Below are positions 43,804 to 53,597 of a stretch of 64,000 nucleotides of DNA, one piece after another. The notes beneath the pieces were generated by a model that searched no databases, was not told the origin of the DNA, and worked only from the letters and a program-made list of their open reading frames with translations. Source of the stretch: Psychrosphaera haliotis (GTDB lineage Bacteria; Pseudomonadota; Gammaproteobacteria; Enterobacterales; Alteromonadaceae); NCBI RefSeq assembly GCF_039523615.1, contig NZ_BAAAFQ010000004.1, positions 62,001 through 126,000 on the forward strand, written 5' to 3'. The position numbers and the translations under genes are program-made. Each line of letters starts with the position of its first letter. The stretch's first letter is position 1.

Positions 43804-45021
43804 ATGGAAATTAAAACTTATCCACATTACCAAGCCGTCGTAGCTCAAATTCAATCTATCGGCCAACCAGCATCAAATGATGGATTCGTATACCTCACCG
43901 ACGATCAGAGAAAAGAACGTGACCTTTTAATCAATGCAATCGAATCAGTAGATTTAGCTGCTCTAAAGGCTAAACACCATGCTAATAAAATATTAACTAA
44001 ATCTGCAAAAAGCCGAGAACAAGGACACGCTATGGACGTTAGTCAAACAATTACTGCCGCGATACAGGGGGCAATCAAATCAGCTACATTAGAACAGCAA
44101 GAAGTTCATGTTAAAGCATTAACTTCTTCTGACGCTGCATTTGCTATTGATTCATACGTGCAGTCTGGAATTGTTGAACGCGCTCGGAAAGCTCCTGGCC
44201 TATTGGGTGAAATTTCTATCGAAGTTTTACCTAGTATGGACTTTAAACCTGACTTAGTCGAAATTTCGCCTACGGTAGCCGCAAAATGGTCTGAGTCTGG
44301 ATTGGCTGACAACTTTAAATACAGCGTAGTCGATACATCACATTTTGCTCAAGCTATCCCTTCTGATACTGGCTTTATGGGTACTTATAACGCTTCTGAC
44401 GAAGTAGTTAGAGATCCTAAAACCAAAATTGTTGATATGGCTAACGAGTCACTTAATAAGTCTATTTCGGAAAGTCTAAGCGCTGAGCTTATTTCTGGAG
44501 ATGGTGACTTAGGAGAAGCAGCTGGCGTATTTACAGAACTATTGGATTCAGATAATGGTTACGCAGAAGCTTACAAACCTTTGACAACCCGTAAACCATT
44601 TATTTTCGCAGCTATGAAGTCAGGCAAAAATTCGGCTTTGGGATCTGACTCCGTTACGGTATTAAGTAACCTTAAAGATCTTATATTTATGTTACCTGCC
44701 AACTATCGGAACCAATCTCCAGTGTTCGTGATGAAAGACTCTACTTGGAAAGCCATTCAGAAACTGCGCACAGCTGACTCTATTGTAAATATCGAGCCAG
44801 ATAGCATTGATGGATATAAAGTCGTGACTGACGAAAACGTTGAAAACAATACTATCGGTTTCGGCGTACCAGACTTAGCTTTAGGCGTAGGCGTTTACAA
44901 CACCAATGATGTTGTTAATCCATTCGCAATTGATGGTGCGGTTCGTTATACCCGTAAAGCTCGCTTTAAATCTTGGCCTAAAGCTAACGATGCATTTGTA
45001 GCGTTATTACCAGAAGCTTAG
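43804..45021 (+). CDS. HK97-fold phage major capsid protein
   Basis: The 405-aa protein has a helical, scaffold-like N-terminal section (to about residue 105). It is followed by a phage_capsid/HK97 pattern: VERARKAPGLLGEISIEVLP, KWSESGLADNFKYSVVDTSHF, SLSAELISGDGDLG, and the C-terminal hallmark FVMKDSTWKAIQKLRTADSIV followed by IDGYKVVTDENV. Such proteins form icosahedral shells. No portal, terminase, protease or tail gene accompanies it, so it may make or modify capsids using a helper phage. An encapsulin-like use is an alternative. Confidence 0.8.
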   Translation: MEIKTYPHYQAVVAQIQSIGQPASNDGFVYLTDDQRKERDLLINAIESVDLAALKAKHHANKILTKSAKSREQGHAMDVSQTITAAIQGAIKSATLEQQEVHVKALTSSDAAFAIDSYVQSGIVERARKAPGLLGEISIEVLPSMDFKPDLVEISPTVAAKWSESGLADNFKYSVVDTSHFAQAIPSDTGFMGTYNASDEVVRDPKTKIVDMANESLNKSISESLSAELISGDGDLGEAAGVFTELLDSDNGYAEAYKPLTTRKPFIFAAMKSGKNSALGSDSVTVLSNLKDLIFMLPANYRNQSPVFVMKDSTWKAIQKLRTADSIVNIEPDSIDGYKVVTDENVENNTIGFGVPDLALGVGVYNTNDVVNPFAIDGAVRYTRKARFKSWPKANDAFVALLPEA

Positions 45022-45077
45022 TAACGAATATTATGGGGGAATTATGTCCCCCTAAAATCACAAAAAAGGACAATAAT

Positions 45078-45713
45078 ATGACTTCAACAATTCAAGTGAC
45101 ACAACCACCACAAAGAAGCGAACAATTCGGAGGCCTAAAAGTAGCCTCCAAACCACAACATTTGCAAGACCCACACGAGAGTGATTTGGTAATCCTCACT
45201 GCGGGAACAAATAAACCAATTAAGGCCGATAAGAAGCAGTCATTTGGCGACTGCACTACGCAAGAAGACGTAGACTTATTTGATCGCTTACTAGCAAACA
45301 CTAGCCGAGCGCACCCAACTGTTAACCAATATTCGTTAGATCGTGGCTCTAAAAAGATAACGGAATCGTTAGATTTTGAAGTAGTAGTACATAGTTTTAT
45401 TGGCACTGCTGGTGGTGGTACTAATACTAGCCTTCAAACTTTGGGGAAGCGAACAACAATTATAGTTCCCGCGAAAGGATTAAAGCCAGAAAAACGAAAA
45501 GTGACTATTGTTTGGCAAGTAGATAAAGAAAACCTAGCCGAAAAATATAATATTGATAATCCGATCGAATACGAAGCATCAGAACGAATGTCTAGCCAAG
45601 AACGGTTTGGTCTTTCAGAAGGTGAATTGAATCGACGTAGGGTAATTGCGAGGCTGGAAGAGCTAGATCCTAATAAATTCGATAGACTCTTAGCCTTCGC
45701 TGAAACTCTTTAA
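45078..45713 (+). CDS. Unknown protein downstream of the capsid gene (211 aa)
   Basis: I start at 45078 (MTSTIQVTQPPQ) because AAGGAC lies 6-7 nt upstream; an earlier in-frame ATG at 45033 has a weaker context. Residues 80-170 are beta-rich (LDFEVVVHSFIGTAGGGTNTSL; KRTTIIVPAKGL; RKVTIVWQVDKE), and the C-terminal 50 residues are charged helix. It is 56 nt after the capsid gene and in the same transcript, so a capsid-associated role (decoration, sizing) is possible. No family recognised. Confidence 0.65.
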   Translation: MTSTIQVTQPPQRSEQFGGLKVASKPQHLQDPHESDLVILTAGTNKPIKADKKQSFGDCTTQEDVDLFDRLLANTSRAHPTVNQYSLDRGSKKITESLDFEVVVHSFIGTAGGGTNTSLQTLGKRTTIIVPAKGLKPEKRKVTIVWQVDKENLAEKYNIDNPIEYEASERMSSQERFGLSEGELNRRRVIARLEELDPNKFDRLLAFAETL

Positions 45714-45911
45714 TCACATATAAGCCGTGATAACAGAACAAAACTCACTACTTGATAAAAGCTAGAATCAGGCAAATGCTCGCTATACGAAAAACTTTAA
45801 GATTATAAGTCTTCCACTGAACCTGTATTGATGAACCTAACCTAAAACAGCACTAGGCTAAGATGGTCACATGTTAACCTTTCAGGCAAAGTCTCTTGCT
45901 GTAGCTCGATA

Positions 45912-46496
45912 CTATTTACAGCATTTGCACCTTTTCTTATAAGAACCACAAAAGCAATAATCCTTTTGCGACGTATTTCCCATAGCTAAATGTAATATCG
46001 AAGGATATAAAAGCTGTGCTTTTAGTTGGATTTCTTGAACTTGTTTCTGAGAAACCAACCTTAAATTACTTAGCCTTAGGTCGTTCATTTCCCTTTCTAA
46101 GGCTAAGTACTCGTCTAACACCTTACTAGAAATCAATGGAATTAGTTTTTGAGGTAAAAAATTATTAACGATCAGAGAGCTGACGCCATTGTCAGGACAA
46201 AAGCGAACGTTGTCTTTTCTGTTGAGATTTGGAGTAATGCAAATAAACTTTTGTTCTTTCGTTTTTACCACAGCATGAGCAGTTAGTTTAAGTGCAACAT
46301 TTCCCATAATCGAAAATATCCAGCCTAATTGAACCTCACCACCAAATCTATCAATATAGGTATTGACGTTATTAAGACAGTTTTGCGGCAAAGCACCACT
46401 TGACGGTTTAATAGGAACTAAAATTGTTTCGTTTATTCCTGCCTTTCTTAGGATACTTTTGTCTATATTAGGTGGATCGAAATATTCCAATGCCAT
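45912..46496 (-). CDS. SEC-C motif protein (194 aa)
   Basis: The C-terminus carries the SEC-C zinc signature (CFCGS-x4-RCKCC, residues about 181-193), which typically mediates binding to other proteins or nucleic acid. The remaining sequence contains a long helix (about 128-160) and a beta-rich middle (FGGEVQLGWIFSIMG). RBS AAGGA is good. It is in the leftward block, 78 nt after the nuclease-like gene. The specific function is not known. Confidence 0.72.
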   Translation of the reverse strand: MALEYFDPPNIDKSILRKAGINETILVPIKPSSGALPQNCLNNVNTYIDRFGGEVQLGWIFSIMGNVALKLTAHAVVKTKEQKFICITPNLNRKDNVRFCPDNGVSSLIVNNFLPQKLIPLISSKVLDEYLALEREMNDLRLSNLRLVSQKQVQEIQLKAQLLYPSILHLAMGNTSQKDYCFCGSYKKRCKCCK

Positions 46497-46574
46497 AAAT
46501 CCTTTTGGTTACTTAGTCACTAATTTGAGTCTGGTTTGAAACTCTTAAGCAAAACAGCCTAACAAAAAATGTTT

Positions 46575-47087
46575 TTAGGGCGTGCAGGTATAGACCTTAT
46601 ATACTTGATCCTTACTTGGATTTACAGACATATAATAAGAGCGGAAATTCCCACGAACTTTATGCTTCCTAAATCGCTCTTGCTCAATCAAGTCTTGCCA
46701 CGGATATAGCCACATTTCAGTAACAATATATTCCTCATTAAGATGCACAAACATCAAGTGGGTAGGAGCTTCCTCTCCTTCAATTTTTGGGATCGCACTA
46801 GTTCGAGTCCATCCACTATTTTTACCACGACGTGTTTTAACCGATATGGCCATTCCTGTCGTTGTCTCAACATCATGCTCGAAACTGTCATCTACAAGGT
46901 AGCCACCTACAGCAATCTTTGTATAGATTTCTCCCAGCCACCCTACTAGCTCATCTCCTTTAAGCACTTTTCCATCAGAGTAATCAGCAAGCATTTCTCT
47001 GATTTTTCTCTGAGTCATGGAAAGAGTTACGAATAGGCCTGAAAAATCCTTTTCTATTCGATCCATTGAGTCGAAATCTAAATCCAT
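46575..47087 (-). CDS. Possible PD-(D/E)XK-type nuclease (170 aa)
   Basis: Residues 46-90 read ELVGWLGEIYTKIAV, then HDVET, then AISVKTRRGKN, the spacing and shape of a PD-(D/E)XK core (Glu53, Asp72, Lys84), although Ser replaces the usual acidic residue before xK. The C-terminal half is beta-rich and basic. RBS AGAGG precedes the ATG. Small restriction endonucleases look like this, and no methyltransferase is adjacent. The fold call is from pattern only. Confidence 0.5.
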   Translation of the reverse strand: MDLDFDSMDRIEKDFSGLFVTLSMTQRKIREMLADYSDGKVLKGDELVGWLGEIYTKIAVGGYLVDDSFEHDVETTTGMAISVKTRRGKNSGWTRTSAIPKIEGEEAPTHLMFVHLNEEYIVTEMWLYPWQDLIEQERFRKHKVRGNFRSYYMSVNPSKDQVYKVYTCTP

Positions 47088-47305
47088 CGAAAACCTCTAA
47101 CGCTTATTATTAAGAATTGATAGTAACACCCGTTTCTTCTTAAAAACAGGAACTGTATTTTCACATAAATAAAAACGGATGTACTCTAAGCGCTAAAATC
47201 GAAACTTCATTAAACCCTTTGCCAAATGACTTCTTCTGGCACATTTGGCGATTGTCAGATTTGATAGAGTGCTGTTAATCGAGTTGAGACTTATTCAAGA
47301 AGAAT

Positions 47306-47953
<648 letters not shown>

Positions 47954-48097
47954 TTAACTTCCTTTTATTCTCTCACATTGAGGCTTATTTAAATTTTACT
48001 CGGTTTATTAATTGGATAAGTAGTTCCAGCTAAAATAGTAACCTTTAAATGCAAAACAAGTAAACACTTATAAATCAGGCAATTACCTTGCACTTAT

Positions 48098-49828
48098 CTA
48101 GCTTAAATTGAATTGTGAGTTAAATTCGCTGCCTTTTGGAGTAGCCGTAAAGCTCCATGTCTCGGTCTTATAATCAAACGCCACATAACGGCTTTGACCG
48201 TTCTTAAATATGATGTTGTAGCATAAATTCGCCCTACTCTTTTCAAATGGGTTTCTAACTTCCCAAATATGCTCAATTACTTCTTTAGGTGCTTTAGCCT
48301 TGAAGTCTTGCCATTGCTGTTCAGTTTTCCATTGCTCACCGTAACGATAGATGTCTATACGTGATATATAAGCCCGTAAGTGGTCTTTAAGGCGTAATCT
48401 AAGATCGTTTGGTATACCATCTGCTTTAGCCTGTTTTAATAGCTCTAAGAACTCCTCGCTGGTACCTGTCTGAATATGCGTAGCCTTTTCTATCTCAGCC
48501 GTTAAGTTCAATATCTTAGGTTCTAATTCATTTAGCTTATCGTTATCACCGCCAACATCATTTTTATATTCATCGAGAGTCATAAGGCCTTCTTTAAACA
48601 ATATATTGGCTCGCTCTTTACCCACCAACAACTTATCCCGTATATCGATTATTACGGCAAGTTGCGCCTTTAGCTGATTGACATCGACTTTATCTTCAAA
48701 TAACAAATTGTAATTAACTTCATCGCTACATAATTCAACTAGTACTTTCTCTAGGAACCTTGCTGGGTGACTGCCACCAGCACATTCTGTGGTTTGTTGT
48801 TTAGCGTGCGCGCTGCACCTTACAGCCGCCCGTTTATTTTTAAAGTTTTGTGGGACAATACTGCCACCACAATAGCCGCATTTGGCCAATCCAATGTAAA
48901 AAATGCTGGGGTGTTTAGTGCGATGAACTTGGCTTCCTACCCTATTTTCTCTTACTTCTTTGGCCTTGTAGTAAAGTTCTTTAGATATCGCTGGCGGAAA
49001 ATAATCGTTTATCGTAACTTCTTGATGGTCATTAGTTCGGTTGAAAGTTTTAGCGCCAATCACGCTCTCATTTCGAAGGATTTTAGAAACGGCTGTTTCG
49101 CCCCAAACCTTATTATTAATGTCTTTTCGGCGGTAATCGAAATTACCCCAAGGCTCTACGTTAGCATTAAGCCAACCAACGATTGCATTTGCTCCCAAGC
49201 CACCTATATACTTCTCATATATTATCTTTATAACAGCAGCTCTATCATCGTTAAGCGTATATCCTGTTATTTTCCTACCTTCGTATTTTTTATCTATCCA
49301 ACTTGGTACATTACCAACATTTACAAGGGCCGTTTTGTCGCCCGATTTAATTGCATTTAATCTAGTTTGATAACTATCTTTCGTACGGTTACTTCTATTT
49401 TCAGATTCTGCATGAGCAGCTCCCGCATTCACTAGCGGAAGAATTATTTCTTCTATTTTCTTCAGGCTATCTATTGTTTTATTACTCGCAGAAAAATGTA
49501 ACTTAAACCCTGATTTTATAATCGTATTCATCAAGGTTATTACTTCAACTGGTTCCATTCTTGAAAAACGAGTTTGGTCATAAATTACAATTATGCTGCC
49601 GCCAGCGTATAAACCAGATAAAACTAGATTCATAATCGTATCAATATTACCGCCTTTAAAAGCAGATTCACTTTCCGAAATATCGTCTAATCTTACAAAG
49701 CTTTGGTCTTCTTCCATTAGCCGATTAATCGCTGTATTATTACTCTTAATCTGAATGTCTAAACCGATACCTTCTTTCGATTGTTTTTTAGTCGATACTC
49801 GGTTGTAGCTAACAATAATTTTTTTCAT
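48098..49828 (-). CDS. Large serine recombinase (integrase of the element)
   Basis: The 576-aa protein has the resolvase-type catalytic domain with nucleophile Ser12 and Arg10 (SYNRVSTKKQ) and the IVIYDQTRFSR segment. The recombinase domain follows (GYTLNDDRAAVIKIIYEKY..., about 190-290), then a zinc ribbon (AKCGYCGG...VRCSAHA...TECAGG, about 320-360) and a coiled coil (about 380-460). It abuts the right junction; its start is 12 nt from the ettA start on the other strand. It should integrate and, with a directionality factor, excise the element at the ettA core. Confidence 0.95.
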   Translation of the reverse strand: MKKIIVSYNRVSTKKQSKEGIGLDIQIKSNNTAINRLMEEDQSFVRLDDISESESAFKGGNIDTIMNLVLSGLYAGGSIIVIYDQTRFSRMEPVEVITLMNTIIKSGFKLHFSASNKTIDSLKKIEEIILPLVNAGAAHAESENRSNRTKDSYQTRLNAIKSGDKTALVNVGNVPSWIDKKYEGRKITGYTLNDDRAAVIKIIYEKYIGGLGANAIVGWLNANVEPWGNFDYRRKDINNKVWGETAVSKILRNESVIGAKTFNRTNDHQEVTINDYFPPAISKELYYKAKEVRENRVGSQVHRTKHPSIFYIGLAKCGYCGGSIVPQNFKNKRAAVRCSAHAKQQTTECAGGSHPARFLEKVLVELCSDEVNYNLLFEDKVDVNQLKAQLAVIIDIRDKLLVGKERANILFKEGLMTLDEYKNDVGGDNDKLNELEPKILNLTAEIEKATHIQTGTSEEFLELLKQAKADGIPNDLRLRLKDHLRAYISRIDIYRYGEQWKTEQQWQDFKAKAPKEVIEHIWEVRNPFEKSRANLCYNIIFKNGQSRYVAFDYKTETWSFTATPKGSEFNSQFNLS

Positions 49829-49840
49829 AAAGGACTTCCT
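49829..49840. promoter_or_regulatory. Shared two-way Shine-Dalgarno between recombinase and ettA
   Basis: AGGACTTCCT (49831-49840) contains AGGA on both strands: AGGA is 6 nt before the ettA ATG at 49841 on the plus strand and 8 nt before the recombinase ATG at 49828 on the minus strand. Because only 12 nt separate the genes, each promoter must lie inside the other's coding sequence. Confidence 0.75.
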
Positions 49841-51517
49841 ATGGTAATGCCCGATAAATTCATATTTTCTATGAATCGAGTGTCAAAGTATATACCCACG
49901 TCTAAACGTACAATTTTAAAAGACATTTCTCTTAGTTTTTTCCCTGGCGCAAAAATTGGTGTTTTAGGTCTAAACGGCGCGGGTAAATCAACTTTACTTC
50001 GCATTATGGCTGGATTAGATACTGAAATTGAAGGCGAAGCTCGCCCAATGGCTGGCATTAAAATTGGTTACCTTCCTCAAGAGCCGGTTTTGGATGCATC
50101 AAAAACAGTTCGCGAGATTGTTGAAGAGTCTGTCACTGATGTTAAAAATGCATTAACTCGATTAGATGAAGTTTATGCTGAATACGCATTAGAAAATGCA
50201 GATTTTGACGCTTTGGCAAAAGAACAAGGCGAACTAGAAGCTGTCATTCAATCAAAAGACGGTCACAACCTAGAGCATCAATTAGAAATTGCCGCAGATG
50301 CACTTAGATTACCGCCTTGGGATGCAAACATCGAACACCTATCAGGTGGTGAACGCCGACGAGTTGCTATTTGTCGCTTGTTGCTAGATAAGCCAGACAT
50401 GTTACTGCTCGATGAGCCTACCAACCATTTGGATGCTGAGTCTGTTGCTTGGCTTGAGCGCTTCTTACATGAATATGAAGGTACAGTTGTAGCAATTACC
50501 CACGATAGATACTTCTTAGATAATGTTGCGGGTTGGATATTAGAACTAGACCGAGGCGAAGGTATTCCTTGGGAAGGTAATTACTCTAGTTGGCTTGAGC
50601 AAAAGGATATTCGTTTAGCGCAAGAGCAACGTACTGAAAAATCGCGCCAAAAGTCTATTCAACAAGAATTGGAGTGGGTTCGTTCAAACCCTAAAGCACG
50701 TCAATCAAAATCAAAAGCTCGTTTAGCTCGATTTGAAGAAATGCAGCAAAATGATTATCAAAAACGTAATGAAACAAATGAATTATACATCCCACCTGGG
50801 CCTCGACTAGGTGATAAAGTTATTGAAGTTAAAAACTTGCGTAAGAGCTTTGGCGATCGAGTTTTAATTGATGACTTAAGCTTCACAATGCCAAAAGGCA
50901 GTATTGTTGGAATTATTGGCCCTAACGGTGCCGGTAAATCCACTCTATTTAAATTACTAAGCGATGCAGAAAAGCCAGATTCTGGCGATGTTATTGTTGG
51001 TGATACCGTGGCTTTATCTTCTGTTGACCAGTTTAGGGATAGCATGGATGACTCTAAAACGGTATACGAAGAAGTTTCTGAAGGTAGCGATATCATTCAA
51101 GTGGGCAACTTTGAAGTTCCATCAAGAGCTTACGTTAGTCGCTTTAACTTCAAAGGTTCAGACCAACAAAAACGTATTGGTGACTTATCTGGTGGTGAGC
51201 GTAACCGTGTTCACTTAGCTAAATTAGTAAAAGCTGGCGGCAACGTACTGCTGCTCGATGAGCCAACCAACGACTTGGATATTGAAACCCTTCGGGCACT
51301 GGAGAACGCTATTTTAGAGTTCCCAGGTAGCGCGATGGTAATTTCGCATGACCGTTGGTTCCTAGATAGAATAGCGACACACATAATTGACTACAGAGAT
51401 GAAGGCCATATTGAGTTCTTTGAAGGTAACTATACTGAATATGAAGAATGGTTTAAGAAAACATATGGTGCAGCCGCCGCAGAGCCGCACAGAATAAAAT
51501 ACAAACGTCTTAAGTAA
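49841..51517 (+). CDS. ettA: EttA, energy-dependent translational throttle ABC-F ATPase
   Basis: EttA binds the ribosomal E site and gates elongation according to ADP/ATP. There are two ABC domains: Walker A GLNGAGKST and signature LSGGERRRVA, then GPNGAGKST and LSGGERNRVH, joined by a linker with QEQRTEKSRQKSIQQELEWVR. The first ~24 codons (MVMPDKFIFSMNRVSKYIPTSKRT) come from the integrated element. They replace the host's own start at 33286 and carry one extra residue before KRT. Product 558 aa; another ATG lies two codons later. Confidence 0.96.
   Translation: MVMPDKFIFSMNRVSKYIPTSKRTILKDISLSFFPGAKIGVLGLNGAGKSTLLRIMAGLDTEIEGEARPMAGIKIGYLPQEPVLDASKTVREIVEESVTDVKNALTRLDEVYAEYALENADFDALAKEQGELEAVIQSKDGHNLEHQLEIAADALRLPPWDANIEHLSGGERRRVAICRLLLDKPDMLLLDEPTNHLDAESVAWLERFLHEYEGTVVAITHDRYFLDNVAGWILELDRGEGIPWEGNYSSWLEQKDIRLAQEQRTEKSRQKSIQQELEWVRSNPKARQSKSKARLARFEEMQQNDYQKRNETNELYIPPGPRLGDKVIEVKNLRKSFGDRVLIDDLSFTMPKGSIVGIIGPNGAGKSTLFKLLSDAEKPDSGDVIVGDTVALSSVDQFRDSMDDSKTVYEEVSEGSDIIQVGNFEVPSRAYVSRFNFKGSDQQKRIGDLSGGERNRVHLAKLVKAGGNVLLLDEPTNDLDIETLRALENAILEFPGSAMVISHDRWFLDRIATHIIDYRDEGHIEFFEGNYTEYEEWFKKTYGAAAAEPHRIKYKRLK
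49902..49913. mobile_element. attR core of the element
   Basis: The 12 bases ctaaacgtacaa match 33344-33355. Left of this point the sequence is element-supplied ettA 5' end; right of it is host ettA. Confidence 0.85.
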
Positions 51518-51530
51518 TTAACTCTTTTTA

Positions 51531-51558
51531 AAACGTCACATTAAGTGGCGTTTTTTTT
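51531..51558 (+). terminator. Terminator after ettA
   Basis: ACGTCAC and GTGGCGT pair (one G-T) around a short loop, followed by a run of eight Ts. Confidence 0.85.
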
Positions 51559-51636
51559 ACTTTTTTAAACCAGTTACTTTTTAATCACCCACTTCCATGC
51601 TATTACTAATACAACAGATAATTGATAGGATGATCA

Positions 51637-51999
51637 ATGGAAAACAAACGCCAATACACTCGTGTTCTTTTTTCAACGCCAGCTGTACTAAAAGTTGACC
51701 ATAAGGTATTTGATACCAGTATTATTGACCTCTCTTTAAAAGGTGCATTAATCTCTACACCAGACTCATTAGGAGATAATACGGGCGCTGAGGCCACCTT
51801 GGAATTTGTCTTAGAAGGCTCAGAGGTTCATATTGATATGCAAGGAAATATAGCGCACTGCGAACCGCACAGTGTTGGCTTAACTTGGTCTAAGATAGAT
51901 ATTGAGAGCATGACGCATTTGCGCCGCTTGTTAGAACTTAACGTTGGTGACGCTGATTTATTAGAACGCCAATTGGAAAATTTATCAGTTAGTGATTAA
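51637..51999 (+). CDS. PilZ-domain protein (120 aa)
   Basis: A stand-alone PilZ domain with the c-di-GMP-binding pattern: RQYTR near the N-terminus and DLSLKGAL about 28 residues later. It has a C-terminal helix and no membrane span. It likely transmits c-di-GMP to motility or surface functions. It is monocistronic between ettA and the convergent radA. Confidence 0.88.
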   Translation: MENKRQYTRVLFSTPAVLKVDHKVFDTSIIDLSLKGALISTPDSLGDNTGAEATLEFVLEGSEVHIDMQGNIAHCEPHSVGLTWSKIDIESMTHLRRLLELNVGDADLLERQLENLSVSD

Positions 52000-52110
52000 G
52001 TTTTTAGGTGAACGTAAACTTAACCACCGAACTAACAAAAGATTTATCAAAATGCTTAATAAGAAATTTGATAAATACGGTTACATTTAATTAGAGCGTC
52101 ATTAAAAAAA

Positions 52111-53475
52111 CTAAAGATGCTCTAGTGCTTCACTTAACCTTGATATTCCAATCACCTTCATCCCTGAAATAGGCTCTTTCGGCATATTTGCTTTAGGTAC
52201 TATTGCCTTTTTAAAACCATGTTTTGCCGCCTCTTTAAGTCTTTCCTGCCCGCTGGGAACCGGTCTTATTTCACCTGCTAACCCTACTTCACCAAAAACA
52301 ACTAACTCTCTGTCGAGTGGATTGTCTCTGAAGCTCGACACCATGGCCAATAAAAGTGCTAAATCCGCGCTGGTTTCTGTCACCTTTACACCACCAACAA
52401 CGTTCACAAAAACATCTTGGTCGCCTAACATTAAACCACCATGTCGATGCAATACTGCTAACAACATCGCTAATCGGTTTTGATCTAAACCAACAGCAAT
52501 ACGTCGAGGGTTGCCTAACTGTGAACTATCAACCAATGCCTGTATTTCCACTAGCAGCGGCCTTGTTCCTTCCCATAGCACCATAACCGAGCTACCGGCA
52601 GAGTCGCCATCGGCTCTATTTAAGAAAATTGCTGAAGGGTTGCTGACCTCTTTTAACCCTTTGTCCGTCATTGCAAAAACACCTAGCTCATTGACTGCGC
52701 CAAACCGGTTTTTTTGACCACGCATAGTTCGGTAACGTCCATCTGCATCACCATCCACCATGACGCTGGCGTCAATACAGTGCTCCAATACTTTAGGGCC
52801 GGCTAATGTGCCATCTTTTGTCACATGGCCAACCATAAATACAGCAATATTATTTTGTTTAGCAAATCGAGTTAGAAACGCCGCTCCTTCTCTAACTTGA
52901 GACACACTACCCGGCGCTGAGCTAATATCTTGAACATGCATAACTTGAATTGAGTCCACTACTATAATTTGTGGCTTCAAGTTCTCTGCATGAGTGCAAA
53001 TAGCTTCTACGCTGGTTTCAGCCAATACATTTAGTTTATCCGTTGGCAAGCCTAATCGATGCGCGCGCATAGCGACTTGCTGGAGACTTTCTTCACCCGT
53101 TACATAAAGTGCCGTCATATGCTCAGATAGGTAACACATGGTTTGCAATAACAATGTACTTTTACCGGCCCCAGGACTACCACCAATTAGAATGGCTGAA
53201 CCAGGAACTACACCACCGCCTAACACTCTATCAAACTCCTGATAGCCGGTACTGAACCTTGGTAATTCCTGCAGGTTTATTTTGTCCAGAGTTTGTACCT
53301 TATTTTCCACTCTGCCCGCATAGCCTTCATAACGAGATGCGCTTTTAGTCGATTTAGGCGCTAACTTGATTTCAGAGATGGTATTCCACTCTTTACACTC
53401 ACCACATTGCCCTTGCCATCTGGCAAATTCGGCCCCACAATCACTACAAACAAATGCTGTTTTACTTTTCGCCAT
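52111..53475 (-). CDS. radA: RadA, DNA repair / recombination helicase-like ATPase
   Basis: RadA promotes branch migration in homologous recombination. It has the N-terminal zinc finger (C10, C13, C24, C27), Walker A GGSPGAGKSTLL near residue 100, the diagnostic KNRFG motif (GQKNRFGAVNELG), and the C-terminal Lon-protease-like domain (LAGEIRPVPSGQERLKEA). At 454 aa it is normal. It diverges from the large PilZ gene. Confidence 0.96.
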   Translation of the reverse strand: MAKSKTAFVCSDCGAEFARWQGQCGECKEWNTISEIKLAPKSTKSASRYEGYAGRVENKVQTLDKINLQELPRFSTGYQEFDRVLGGGVVPGSAILIGGSPGAGKSTLLLQTMCYLSEHMTALYVTGEESLQQVAMRAHRLGLPTDKLNVLAETSVEAICTHAENLKPQIIVVDSIQVMHVQDISSAPGSVSQVREGAAFLTRFAKQNNIAVFMVGHVTKDGTLAGPKVLEHCIDASVMVDGDADGRYRTMRGQKNRFGAVNELGVFAMTDKGLKEVSNPSAIFLNRADGDSAGSSVMVLWEGTRPLLVEIQALVDSSQLGNPRRIAVGLDQNRLAMLLAVLHRHGGLMLGDQDVFVNVVGGVKVTETSADLALLLAMVSSFRDNPLDRELVVFGEVGLAGEIRPVPSGQERLKEAAKHGFKKAIVPKANMPKEPISGMKVIGISRLSEALEHL

Positions 53476-53597
53476 GTTAACTTCCTACTATACTTGCGTG
53501 GCACGTATGTTGCTTAATCTGATAAAAATGACAAATTATAGTCGAGCTGTCTAGTGCTGATAAGTACTAATTGAACTAAATGGATAACTATTACTAA

